NCBI RefSeq assembly: GCF_030362935.1
Contig: NZ_JAUCDY010000002.1
Coordinates: forward strand, 186,001 to 250,000
From: Thiopseudomonas acetoxidans
GTDB taxonomy: Bacteria > Pseudomonadota > Gammaproteobacteria > Pseudomonadales > Pseudomonadaceae
Length of the DNA stretch: 64,000 nt
Reading direction: 5' to 3'
Part shown: piece after piece, positions 1-6,706 of the stretch
How positions within the stretch are numbered: position 1 is the first letter of the stretch
Layout: each line of letters starts with the position of its first letter
The notes under the pieces: generated by a model
The model's input: the letters and a program-made list of their open reading frames with translations, nothing else
The model's database searches: none
Told to the model about the DNA's origin: nothing
Made by a program: the position numbers and the translations under genes

Positions 1-638
1 GCATGGAAATCCACAGTCACATCTGCATCTTTTAAAGTGGCAGGTCCAAAGGGTGCGCGACGCGTGATATGCGTCATCTTTGTGGTGCAATAACTAAACA
101 ACCAATCACCATTGCTGAGCAAGCAGTTAAACACCCCCGCTTGGCGGAATTCATCACAAGCCTCCACCAGCACGGTCAATAATTTATCCAATGAGGGTAA
201 CTGCGTGAAGTAGCTACGCAAACGATTGAGCAGCTCACAAAAAGCCGCTTCGCTGTCTGTATCACCCACAGGCTGATAAAAACCTTGCGCCGATGCAAAG
301 TCTGCCAATTGGCCGTTATGGGCAAAACACCAGTTCTGCCCCCACAGCTCACGCACAAAAGGATGGGTATTGGCTAAGCTGACCGCCCCGACATTGGCTT
401 GGCGAATATGGCCAATCACTGCCGTGCTTTTAATCGGATAACGCTGCACTAATTGGGCCACTTCAGAGTCGGCACTGGCTTGTGGGTCTTGGAATAAACG
501 CAGACCACGCCCCTCATAAAACCCTATGCCCCAGCCGTCTCGATGCGGCCCAGTGCGCCCACCACGCTGCATCAAACCGGTAAAGCTAAACACTATATCC
601 GTGGGCACATTGGCACTCATGCCTAATAATTCACACAT
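1..638 (-). CDS. Class II glutamine amidotransferase (YafJ-like), 3' part outside window
   Basis: Reading leftward from an ATG at 638 gives MCELLGMSANVPTDI; the Cys directly after Met is the N-terminal nucleophile of class II (Ntn) glutamine amidotransferases. Further recognisable parts are RGGRTGPHRDGWG, the GHIRQANVG strand and WCFAHNGQL, all typical of the YafJ/Gn-AT-II group, which hydrolyses glutamine or a related amide in the cytoplasm; the physiological substrate is not known. About 212 codons are visible and the frame stays open to base 1, so the C-terminus (family size about 255 aa) lies outside. The next gene upstream on the same strand begins 570 bp away. Identification of the family is firm, the substrate is not. 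Confidence 0.85.
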   Translation of the reverse strand, partial: MCELLGMSANVPTDIVFSFTGLMQRGGRTGPHRDGWGIGFYEGRGLRLFQDPQASADSEVAQLVQRYPIKSTAVIGHIRQANVGAVSLANTHPFVRELWGQNWCFAHNGQLADFASAQGFYQPVGDTDSEAAFCELLNRLRSYFTQLPSLDKLLTVLVEACDEFRQAGVFNCLLSNGDWLFSYCTTKMTHITRRAPFGPATLKDADVTVDFH

Positions 639-689
639 ATTTCAACCTGTTTATGCAGCATCATCTTGAGGCTACAACGAAAATCCATA

Positions 690-1208
690 TTAAATTCGCC
701 CAGAGCGAGTGTTACCCTGACCATGTTCCATGGTTAAAATCTCTTGCAATGTTGGCTCAACCGGTTCGTTGTTAGCGTAGGCGGCGGGCGCTGACTTGGT
801 TGTTCCTTGGGAGGTTTTTTTGTTGTCTTTTTCTGTATTTTTAGCAGACTGCGTTTTGCTCGGTCTGTTTCTTAACAGCAACCAGCGCAGCAGCACAAAG
901 AACAAATACACCACAAAAGCGGCAGCGCCAACCATAGTTAAATCTGCCAAAGCACGCCAAGCATCATTGTTCACCTTAAACAATATATCCATCGCGGCCA
1001 TAGCAAAAGCGGGTACATAATTACTGCCATTGGGATCCGCCAAGGTTGGAGTAAACAGCACGACTGCAGCAATCACCCACAACGGCTCACGCAAGTAGCG
1101 CCACATCCAGCCCGTGAAAAACGTCCATACCCAAAAGCAGCCTAGCGCAGCCAGCAAATAAAGCCCCCACGCCACTTCATATTCATTAGTAAATATCGAA
1201 CTGTCCAA
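690..1208 (-). CDS. Conserved inner-membrane protein of unknown function
   Basis: 172 aa protein starting at a TTG codon (1208) with a weak GTGAG ribosome-binding site seven bases upstream; the first residues are MDSSIFTNEYEVAWG. Three to four hydrophobic segments can be seen (about residues 13-33, 40-56 and 93-113), followed by a hydrophilic Lys/Asn/Thr-rich cytoplasmic tail of about 55 residues. I do not recognise a named domain. Similar short membrane proteins sit next to YafJ-type amidotransferases in Pseudomonas, as far as I recall, so co-occurrence rather than function is what supports it as a real gene. Transcribed in the same direction as the amidotransferase and the MFS gene. Confidence 0.7.
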   Translation of the reverse strand: MDSSIFTNEYEVAWGLYLLAALGCFWVWTFFTGWMWRYLREPLWVIAAVVLFTPTLADPNGSNYVPAFAMAAMDILFKVNNDAWRALADLTMVGAAAFVVYLFFVLLRWLLLRNRPSKTQSAKNTEKDNKKTSQGTTKSAPAAYANNEPVEPTLQEILTMEHGQGNTRSGRI

Positions 1209-1254
1209 ACGAAACTCACTTTTAAAATAATGCTAACACGCACCAGCAACACAG

Positions 1255-2460
1255 CTATGCTGCCTTTGCCGCCGCTTTACGTACGCAATACATAGCGATT
1301 AGCATGCATGCACTTAAACAAAGAATCAGTAACTGCCAGCCAAAATGCTGCCAAACCCAACCGCCAGTATAACCCACCACGCTAGAGCCTAAATAGTACG
1401 CACACAAATACAGTGCCGAAGCCTGCGCCCGGGCATTACCCGCTTTTTGCCCAACCAAACCGCTGGCCACAGCATGTGTCGCAAAAAAACCTATGGTAAA
1501 CAACGCCAACCCTAACACTATGGCCGGCAGCCATACCACCAAGCACAACCAAGCGCCGAGCAGCATCGTTAGTAACGAGGCCATCAGCACCTTAGCAGCA
1601 CCGAAACGAGCCACCCAGCGTCCACTCCAATTCGAACTCAGAATGCCAAACAAATAGACAACAAATAAAAACCCTATCAGGGTGCTGGACAGATGATATG
1701 GCGCCGCGGTCAGATAAAAACCTATGTAGTTAAACAGCGCCACAAAACTGCCCATTAATAAGAATGACAGCAAAAACAACACACGCAATTCTGGATTGCG
1801 TAAGTGCCGGGTGAAATTAGCTAATAAGCCTGAAAGCGATAACGGCTGGGCAACAAAGTGGCGTGATTTTGGCAGCAACCAAATAAATAGCACACAGGCC
1901 AACAAGCCCAGCGCGGCAATACCACCCAGCGCCAAAGGCCAGCCGCCCAAATCATTTAAACCACCCGCCAAGAGACGACCTAATAAACCACCTAAAGCAG
2001 TACCACTGATATAGAGCCCCATGGCCACCGGCAAAGAGCGTGGGTCAAACTCCTCGCCCACGTAAGCCATTGCCAACGCAGGCAAACCACTTAGCGCCAA
2101 CCCTAATAAAGTACGCAGCAACAATAACCAGTGCCAATTGGTCGTCAACGCACTGGCCACACCCAAGCTACACGCCAGTACCAACGCCACCACCATCATC
2201 GGTTTGCGCCCCCAGCTTTCGCTTAGAGCGCCAGCGATAAGCAAACCAAAGGCCAAACTGAAGGTAGTCACCGACAGCGCCAAACTACTGCTGGCTGAAG
2301 ATACCGCAAAATACTCGGCCAGCTCTGGCAAAATTGGCTGTACGGAGTACAGCAATGCAAAGGTGGCTAAGCCGGCGCAGAACAAGGCAAAAGTAGCGCG
2401 TCGGTACTCAGCAGTACCGCGAACTATAAAGGGAATATCTTGCTCAACACAGGCAGACAT
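1255..2460 (-). CDS. MFS transporter (YnfM-like, 12 TM)
   Basis: 401 aa major facilitator superfamily protein. Twelve hydrophobic segments run through the whole length, split into two six-helix halves by a more polar loop near residues 195-215 (KSRHFVAQPL). The cytoplasmic loop 2-3 motif is seen as GALSESWGRKPMM, the hallmark of the drug:H+ antiporter branch. Sequence style matches the YnfM/inner-membrane transport protein group, putative effluxers of unknown substrate located in the inner membrane. Starts at ATG 2460; the stop is 46 bp from the next gene on the same strand. Substrate cannot be inferred from the sequence. Confidence 0.82.
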   Translation of the reverse strand: MSACVEQDIPFIVRGTAEYRRATFALFCAGLATFALLYSVQPILPELAEYFAVSSASSSLALSVTTFSLAFGLLIAGALSESWGRKPMMVVALVLACSLGVASALTTNWHWLLLLRTLLGLALSGLPALAMAYVGEEFDPRSLPVAMGLYISGTALGGLLGRLLAGGLNDLGGWPLALGGIAALGLLACVLFIWLLPKSRHFVAQPLSLSGLLANFTRHLRNPELRVLFLLSFLLMGSFVALFNYIGFYLTAAPYHLSSTLIGFLFVVYLFGILSSNWSGRWVARFGAAKVLMASLLTMLLGAWLCLVVWLPAIVLGLALFTIGFFATHAVASGLVGQKAGNARAQASALYLCAYYLGSSVVGYTGGWVWQHFGWQLLILCLSACMLIAMYCVRKAAAKAA

Positions 2461-2820
2461 AGCTCACCAGAAGTAATCAACCACAAACAAGGACGCATTG
2501 TACTGAGCAAGTCGTTAGCTTGCATAGGATTTAGCTACCTTCTATATATCTAGCAGGTCTGGCGTAAGACGCTTAAAAGATTCATGGCATTAATCCACTG
2601 GCATGGCATACGCGACCACATTTGGATGAGGATCCGTTATTTCCGCCTCTAAAACATTACTAAAGACGATTTTTTGCACGAAAACATTAACAATTCGAGG
2701 CTAAACATAAAAAAGATAATACACTGCCTCGTTAAACGACTTGAGTGCCGGGTGCCGAGGTGCTGATTAGTTACCTTTCAGTGCGGCAGACTTAACCGTA
2801 CAGTCTGATAACTTTGAGCG
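2461..2820. other. 360-bp intergenic region without recognised gene
   Basis: No reading frame here looks like a gene and I see no strong hairpin, RNA gene or repeat. It must hold the promoter of the MFS gene (minus strand) and anything that ends the yqfO-like gene, but no convincing -35/-10 pair could be picked out. Confidence 0.5.
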
Positions 2821-3132
2821 TTAAATAGCTACCCGCACATATACAGCGTAGGCTGGCTCCTCGTAAGGATGCGCCTGTTTAAACGCTTGTATCACCGCCT
2901 CGAGCGCTGCTTCTTGCACCAGAATTTCTACGCGCCACTCCGGCAGTTGCTCCAGCTTGTTGGCCTGACCAATAAAAGGCTGAGCGCCCGGCATCGGCTC
3001 AAACTGGCCTTGCCCCAGCACCTGCCAACAGCAACGCTGATACTCGCCTTGCACGCCCGCACCAGCAGCAAACACCGCCTCTTTTACGCTTTCTAGATGT
3101 GTTTCCGGGATATAAAAAACCAATGTATACAT
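2821..3132 (-). CDS. YqfO/NIF3-like protein (PII-like fold)
   Basis: 103 aa protein, MYTLVFYIPETHLESVKEAV followed by AHPYEEPAYAVY near the C-terminus. The HPYEEPAY motif and the short length match the stand-alone YqfO/NIF3-associated domain found widely in Pseudomonas, a small ferredoxin-like (CutA/PII-like) module. Its biochemical role is unknown. No neighbours that point to a pathway. Start ATG at 3132 has only a weak ribosome-binding site. Confidence 0.8.
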   Translation of the reverse strand: MYTLVFYIPETHLESVKEAVFAAGAGVQGEYQRCCWQVLGQGQFEPMPGAQPFIGQANKLEQLPEWRVEILVQEAALEAVIQAFKQAHPYEEPAYAVYVRVAI

Positions 3133-3274
3133 ATCTAAGGAGATCTCGTTTAAGCTTCATGCCCGTATGTTAGCGCGTCAGCAGGTTCAACATAATAGAG
3201 CGATTGCATATACACACGGCATTGCAGCTTTGTTAACATACTTTGCAATAAAATATTTAATCGGAGCATTCTTT

Positions 3275-3511
3275 GTGATCAAACCGCGGCTCGCACCACT
3301 GGTATTCGCCGTACTCATGTCTTTATACATGGTTAGCGGCATGACCTTTGTCATTACTTGGGTAAATACAGGCTTAAGTGCTGGATTCTTATTGCGCTGG
3401 GCAAAAGCATTTACAGTGGCATGGCCAATCGCTTTTTTACTGGTAATGGTTGGTGCACCGCGGATTCGACATTTTGTTGAAGGCTTGGTGGATAAACCAC
3501 CACAACCTTAA
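3275..3511 (+). CDS. DUF2798 family small membrane protein
   Basis: 78 aa when started at GTG 3275, which is preceded by GGAG at eight bases; this start is preferred over an in-frame codon at 3167 because the extra N-terminal residues do not look like the family and DUF2798 proteins are about 75-80 aa. The protein begins VIKPRLAPLVFAVLMSLYMV and has two transmembrane helices (about residues 8-28 and 45-65), with the conserved central TFVITWVNTGL stretch. Function unknown; inner membrane. Convergent with the FabH-like gene, a hairpin lying between them. Confidence 0.75.
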   Translation: MIKPRLAPLVFAVLMSLYMVSGMTFVITWVNTGLSAGFLLRWAKAFTVAWPIAFLLVMVGAPRIRHFVEGLVDKPPQP

Positions 3512-3516
3512 TCCGT

Positions 3517-3552
3517 TTTAGCTGCTGCTCCCTAAACAGACCAGCAGCTAAA
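3517..3552. terminator. Bidirectional hairpin between convergent genes
   Basis: Perfect 11-bp stem TTTAGCTGCTG / CAGCAGCTAAA with a 14-base loop, lying between the stop codons of the DUF2798 gene (plus) and the FabH-like gene (minus). The T/A bases at the stem edges give only a weak U-tract in either direction. Confidence 0.6.
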
Positions 3553-3558
3553 CATCTG

Positions 3559-4680
3559 TTATAGCCGACGTAAAATCACGCTACCAATGGAATATCCTGC
3601 ACCAAAGGAACTCAGTACACCCAAGGCACCGCTGGGCAAATCATCCTGATGCAAGTGGAAGGCAATAACCGAACCCGCAGAGCTGGTATTAGCATAACTA
3701 TCCAAAATCACTGGGGCTTCATGAACTTCAGCATCACGTCCCAGCAGCTTACGGGTGATTAGGTGATTCATGCTCAGGTTGGCCTGATGCAGCCAAAAAC
3801 GACGTACATCTTGGGCAGACAATTCATTGCTGGCTAGATGCTCGCCAATTAACTCAGCCACCATCGGGCAGACTTCGCGGAACACTTTGCGCCCTTCTTG
3901 CACGAATAGCTTATCTGTAGCGTCCACACACTCTTCGGCACAGCGGTTAAGAAAGCCGAAATTATTGCGAATGTTATTGGAGAAACTTGTTTTAAGCTTA
4001 CTGCTCACCACTTCCCATTGATAGGCCGAAGTAGCCAGTTCAGCCTCTTCTAAAATAACGGCCGTACAGGCATCACCAAAAATAAAGTGGCTGTCACGAT
4101 CGCGGAAATTCATATGAGCGGTGCATATCTCTGGGTTAACCATCAATACCGCACGTGCTTGACCGGTTTGAATGGCATTGCTGGCTGCTTGAATACCGAA
4201 GGTCGCAGAAGAACACGCCACATTCATATCATAAGCAAAGCCATCGATACCTAAGGCGGCCTGCACTTCAATCGCCACCGCAGGATAAGGGCGCTGCAAG
4301 TTAGAACAGGCGACAATCACCGCATCTATATCCGCTGCAGTGCGTCCTGCTCGTTGCATGGCTTGCTTAGCAGCGGCTACCGCCATCTCGCACAGAATGC
4401 TCATCTGGTCATTGCTGCGCTCAGGGATACGCGGCTTCATGCGCTGCGGATCTAAAATACCGGCTTTATCAGTGACAAAACGGCTTTTAATTCCCGACGC
4501 TTTGACGATAAATTCTGAACTGGACTCAGGCTGCGCTTGCATACTGCCATCGGCAATGGCTTGCGCATGTTCTTGATTGTACTGGCGTGCCCAGCTGTTA
4601 AACGCCTCGACCAACTCGTCGTTGGAAATGCTTTGGCTTGGGGTAAACAGGCCTGTGCCACTGATAACTATTTTTTTCAT
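3559..4680 (-). CDS. 3-oxoacyl-ACP synthase III-like (FabH-like thiolase-fold enzyme)
   Basis: 373 aa thiolase-superfamily condensing enzyme. The active-site Cys is in NVACSSATFG (about residue 157), the His in WLHQANLSMN and the Asn in DSYANTSSAGS, so the Cys-His-Asn triad of KAS III is complete. At 373 aa it is longer than housekeeping FabH (about 320) because of an N-terminal insertion around residues 25-90. Length and sequence resemble P. aeruginosa PA3286, which was reported to condense medium-chain acyl-CoA from beta-oxidation with malonyl-ACP to feed fatty acid synthesis; the assignment here is by resemblance. Ribosome-binding site GAGGGTAGAGC precedes ATG. It lies about 100 bp after ispH on the same strand. 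Confidence 0.82.
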   Translation of the reverse strand: MKKIVISGTGLFTPSQSISNDELVEAFNSWARQYNQEHAQAIADGSMQAQPESSSEFIVKASGIKSRFVTDKAGILDPQRMKPRIPERSNDQMSILCEMAVAAAKQAMQRAGRTAADIDAVIVACSNLQRPYPAVAIEVQAALGIDGFAYDMNVACSSATFGIQAASNAIQTGQARAVLMVNPEICTAHMNFRDRDSHFIFGDACTAVILEEAELATSAYQWEVVSSKLKTSFSNNIRNNFGFLNRCAEECVDATDKLFVQEGRKVFREVCPMVAELIGEHLASNELSAQDVRRFWLHQANLSMNHLITRKLLGRDAEVHEAPVILDSYANTSSAGSVIAFHLHQDDLPSGALGVLSSFGAGYSIGSVILRRL

Positions 4681-4780
4681 GCTCTACCCTCTGCTACAGA
4701 TTATGCTTGACCGCTGTGCGGCTATCGTTATTTTTACGCGAGCATGCATACCGGAGCATGGATGCCTACGCTTTGTTTGA

Positions 4781-5737
4781 TTATTGCGCGTTGGTTACAT
4801 CCACCAAGCGCAGCTCTTTAGGCATAGAAAACGTCACATTTTCGGCGCGACCATCCAATTCTTGCGCTATGGTTGCGCCCCACTCCTGCAATTGTACAAT
4901 CACCCCTTGCACTAATATTTCGGGAGCAGAAGCCCCAGCTGTCATACCCACAATGGCATCATCAGCAAACCAATGACGCTGCATATCTTCAGCACCATCA
5001 ATTAAATAAGCCGGTGTTCCCATGCGTTCAGCCAGCTCACGCAAGCGATTAGAGTTAGAGCTATTAGGGCTACCCACCACTAACACCACATCGCAATCTC
5101 TGGCTAATTGTTTCACTGCATCTTGGCGGTTTTGTGTGGCGTAGCAAATATCATCTTTACGTGGCCCGCTAATCGCTGGAAAACGCGCTCTTAACACATC
5201 AATTACGCGACTGGTATCATCCATCGACAGGGTAGTTTGGGTTACAAAAGCGAGGGTTTCTGGGTTTTTAACTTCGAGTGCAGCCGCATCCTTTTCGTCT
5301 TCAACCAAATAAATCTGCCCACCTTGGCTGTTATCGTACTGCCCCATGGTGCCCTCCACCTCTGGGTGACCCGCATGACCAATCAGTACACATTCGCGTC
5401 CGTCACGGCTGTATCGCAGCACTTCTAGATGTACCTTGGTCACCAACGGACAGGTCGCATCAAAAACTTTTAACCCGCGGCTCTGGGCTTCATTTTGCAC
5501 GGCTTTGGAAACACCGTGCGCACTAAAAATCACTATAGCGTCATCAGGCACCTGATGTAGTTCTTCAACAAATACCGCGCCACGCTCACGCAAATCTTCG
5601 ACCACAAACTTGTTGTGCACCACCTCATGGCGTACATAAATCGGCGGTTGAAACACCTCCAGTGCACGATTGACTATCTCAATAGCACGATCCACTCCAG
5701 CACAAAAGCCACGGGGATTGGCCAATTTAATCTGCAT
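4781..5737 (-). CDS. ispH: 4-hydroxy-3-methylbut-2-enyl diphosphate reductase
   Basis: 318 aa, normal IspH/LytB length. It catalyses the last step of the MEP pathway, reducing HMBPP to IPP and DMAPP with a [4Fe-4S] cluster. The three cluster cysteines are seen in GFCAGV, DATCPLV and DDICYATQ; the substrate-binding VIGHAGHPEVEGTMGQ (as VLIGHAGHPEVEG) and SSNSNRL are present. Starts at ATG 5737 with GAGG six bases upstream, 11 bp after fkpB, so it is the last but one cistron of ribF-ileS-lspA-fkpB-ispH. In P. aeruginosa this operon is followed by the type IV minor pilin genes; here those lie about 33 kb away. Confidence 0.97.
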   Translation of the reverse strand: MQIKLANPRGFCAGVDRAIEIVNRALEVFQPPIYVRHEVVHNKFVVEDLRERGAVFVEELHQVPDDAIVIFSAHGVSKAVQNEAQSRGLKVFDATCPLVTKVHLEVLRYSRDGRECVLIGHAGHPEVEGTMGQYDNSQGGQIYLVEDEKDAAALEVKNPETLAFVTQTTLSMDDTSRVIDVLRARFPAISGPRKDDICYATQNRQDAVKQLARDCDVVLVVGSPNSSNSNRLRELAERMGTPAYLIDGAEDMQRHWFADDAIVGMTAGASAPEILVQGVIVQLQEWGATIAQELDGRAENVTFSMPKELRLVDVTNAQ

Positions 5738-5748
5738 AAAAAACCTCG

Positions 5749-6186
5749 TTAGCCGTTAACCACTTCAACAATTTCCACCTCGAAGGTGATATCACGTCCG
5801 GCTAGAGGGTGATTAAAATCGACGGTGACTTCTTTGTCATCAAAGGCTTTAACTACGCCGGGAATTTCGCCACCTGCAGCGTCCCGAAACATCACCATCA
5901 CGCCATACTCGAGTTCTAGCTCGGTAAAATTCTTACGCGGCATCACCTGTACGTTCTGCTCATTGGGGCGACCAAAGCCGCGCTCAGGAGGAATCACAAT
6001 ACTACGTTTATCGCCAGCCTTAAAACCAAACAGCGCTTGTTCAAAGCCTGGCAACAGATTACCGTCGCCCACGGTAAAGGTGGCGGGCTCTTTATCGAAA
6101 TTGCTATCAACCACATCGCCGCTTTCCAGCTTCAAAGCAAAATGCAAGGTCACTGTGCTCTGCTGGCCAATTCGTTGTTCACTCAT
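5749..6186 (-). CDS. fkpB: FKBP-type peptidyl-prolyl cis-trans isomerase (SlpA/FkpB)
   Basis: 145 aa SlyD-like FKBP. The FKBP core is seen as VTLHFALKLESGDVVDSNF, then GNLLPGFEQALFGFKAGDKRS, with the insert-in-flap region VMPRKNF..., then VDFNHPLAGRDITFEVEI. It isomerises Xaa-Pro bonds and acts as a chaperone in the cytoplasm. There is no His-rich metal-binding tail as in SlyD, which fits FkpB. Tightly coupled: starts 16 bp after lspA and ends 11 bp before ispH, the usual Pseudomonas order. Confidence 0.93.
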   Translation of the reverse strand: MSEQRIGQQSTVTLHFALKLESGDVVDSNFDKEPATFTVGDGNLLPGFEQALFGFKAGDKRSIVIPPERGFGRPNEQNVQVMPRKNFTELELEYGVMVMFRDAAGGEIPGVVKAFDDKEVTVDFNHPLAGRDITFEVEIVEVVNG

Positions 6187-6202
6187 GGTTTGTATCCTTT
6201 GA

Positions 6203-6706
6203 TTAGGCTTTTTTGGCGGACGAGTTCATTAGCATGTCCAAAATCAACATGATCGCCCCCACAGTAATGGCACTGTCGGCCACATTAAACGCTGGAAAGT
6301 ACCACTGGGTTTTCCAGTGTACTAAAATAAAATCCACCACATGGCCCAGCACCACGCGGTCATATAAATTGCCCAAAGCGCCACCCAGCACCAGCGCTAG
6401 AGCTATACCTACCCAGCGCTCGTGTGATTGCAAACGCTTGAGCCAGACCAATAAAACGCTACTCGCCACAACGGCAATCAGCGCAAAAAACCAACGCTGC
6501 CAGCCGGTTTCATCAGCTAAAAAGCTAAAAGCTGCGCCGCGGTTGTAGGCCAGCGTCCAGCTAAATAAGTCAGGGATGATGACAACCTGCTCATACAGCG
6601 ACAAATTATTTTCAAACCACTGTTTGCTAGCCTGATCAAGCACGAGCACAAACAGCGTTAGCCACAGCCATTTAAGCTGCCCCAAGCCAGCCATGCCCTT
6701 AGGCAT
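6203..6706 (-). CDS. lspA: Lipoprotein signal peptidase
   Basis: 167 aa aspartic peptidase of the inner membrane that cleaves signal peptides of diacylglyceryl-prolipoproteins. Catalytic Asp residues are in GNLYDRVVLGHVVDF and FNVADSAITVG; the YNRGAAFSFL motif is also present, and four transmembrane helices are visible. I start at ATG 6706 (MPKGMAGLGQ), which overlaps the ileS stop by 8 bases and has GAGG nine bases upstream; an in-frame codon further upstream at 6787 would run deep into ileS and lacks a family-like N-terminus. Confidence 0.95.
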   Translation of the reverse strand: MPKGMAGLGQLKWLWLTLFVLVLDQASKQWFENNLSLYEQVVIIPDLFSWTLAYNRGAAFSFLADETGWQRWFFALIAVVASSVLLVWLKRLQSHERWVGIALALVLGGALGNLYDRVVLGHVVDFILVHWKTQWYFPAFNVADSAITVGAIMLILDMLMNSSAKKA

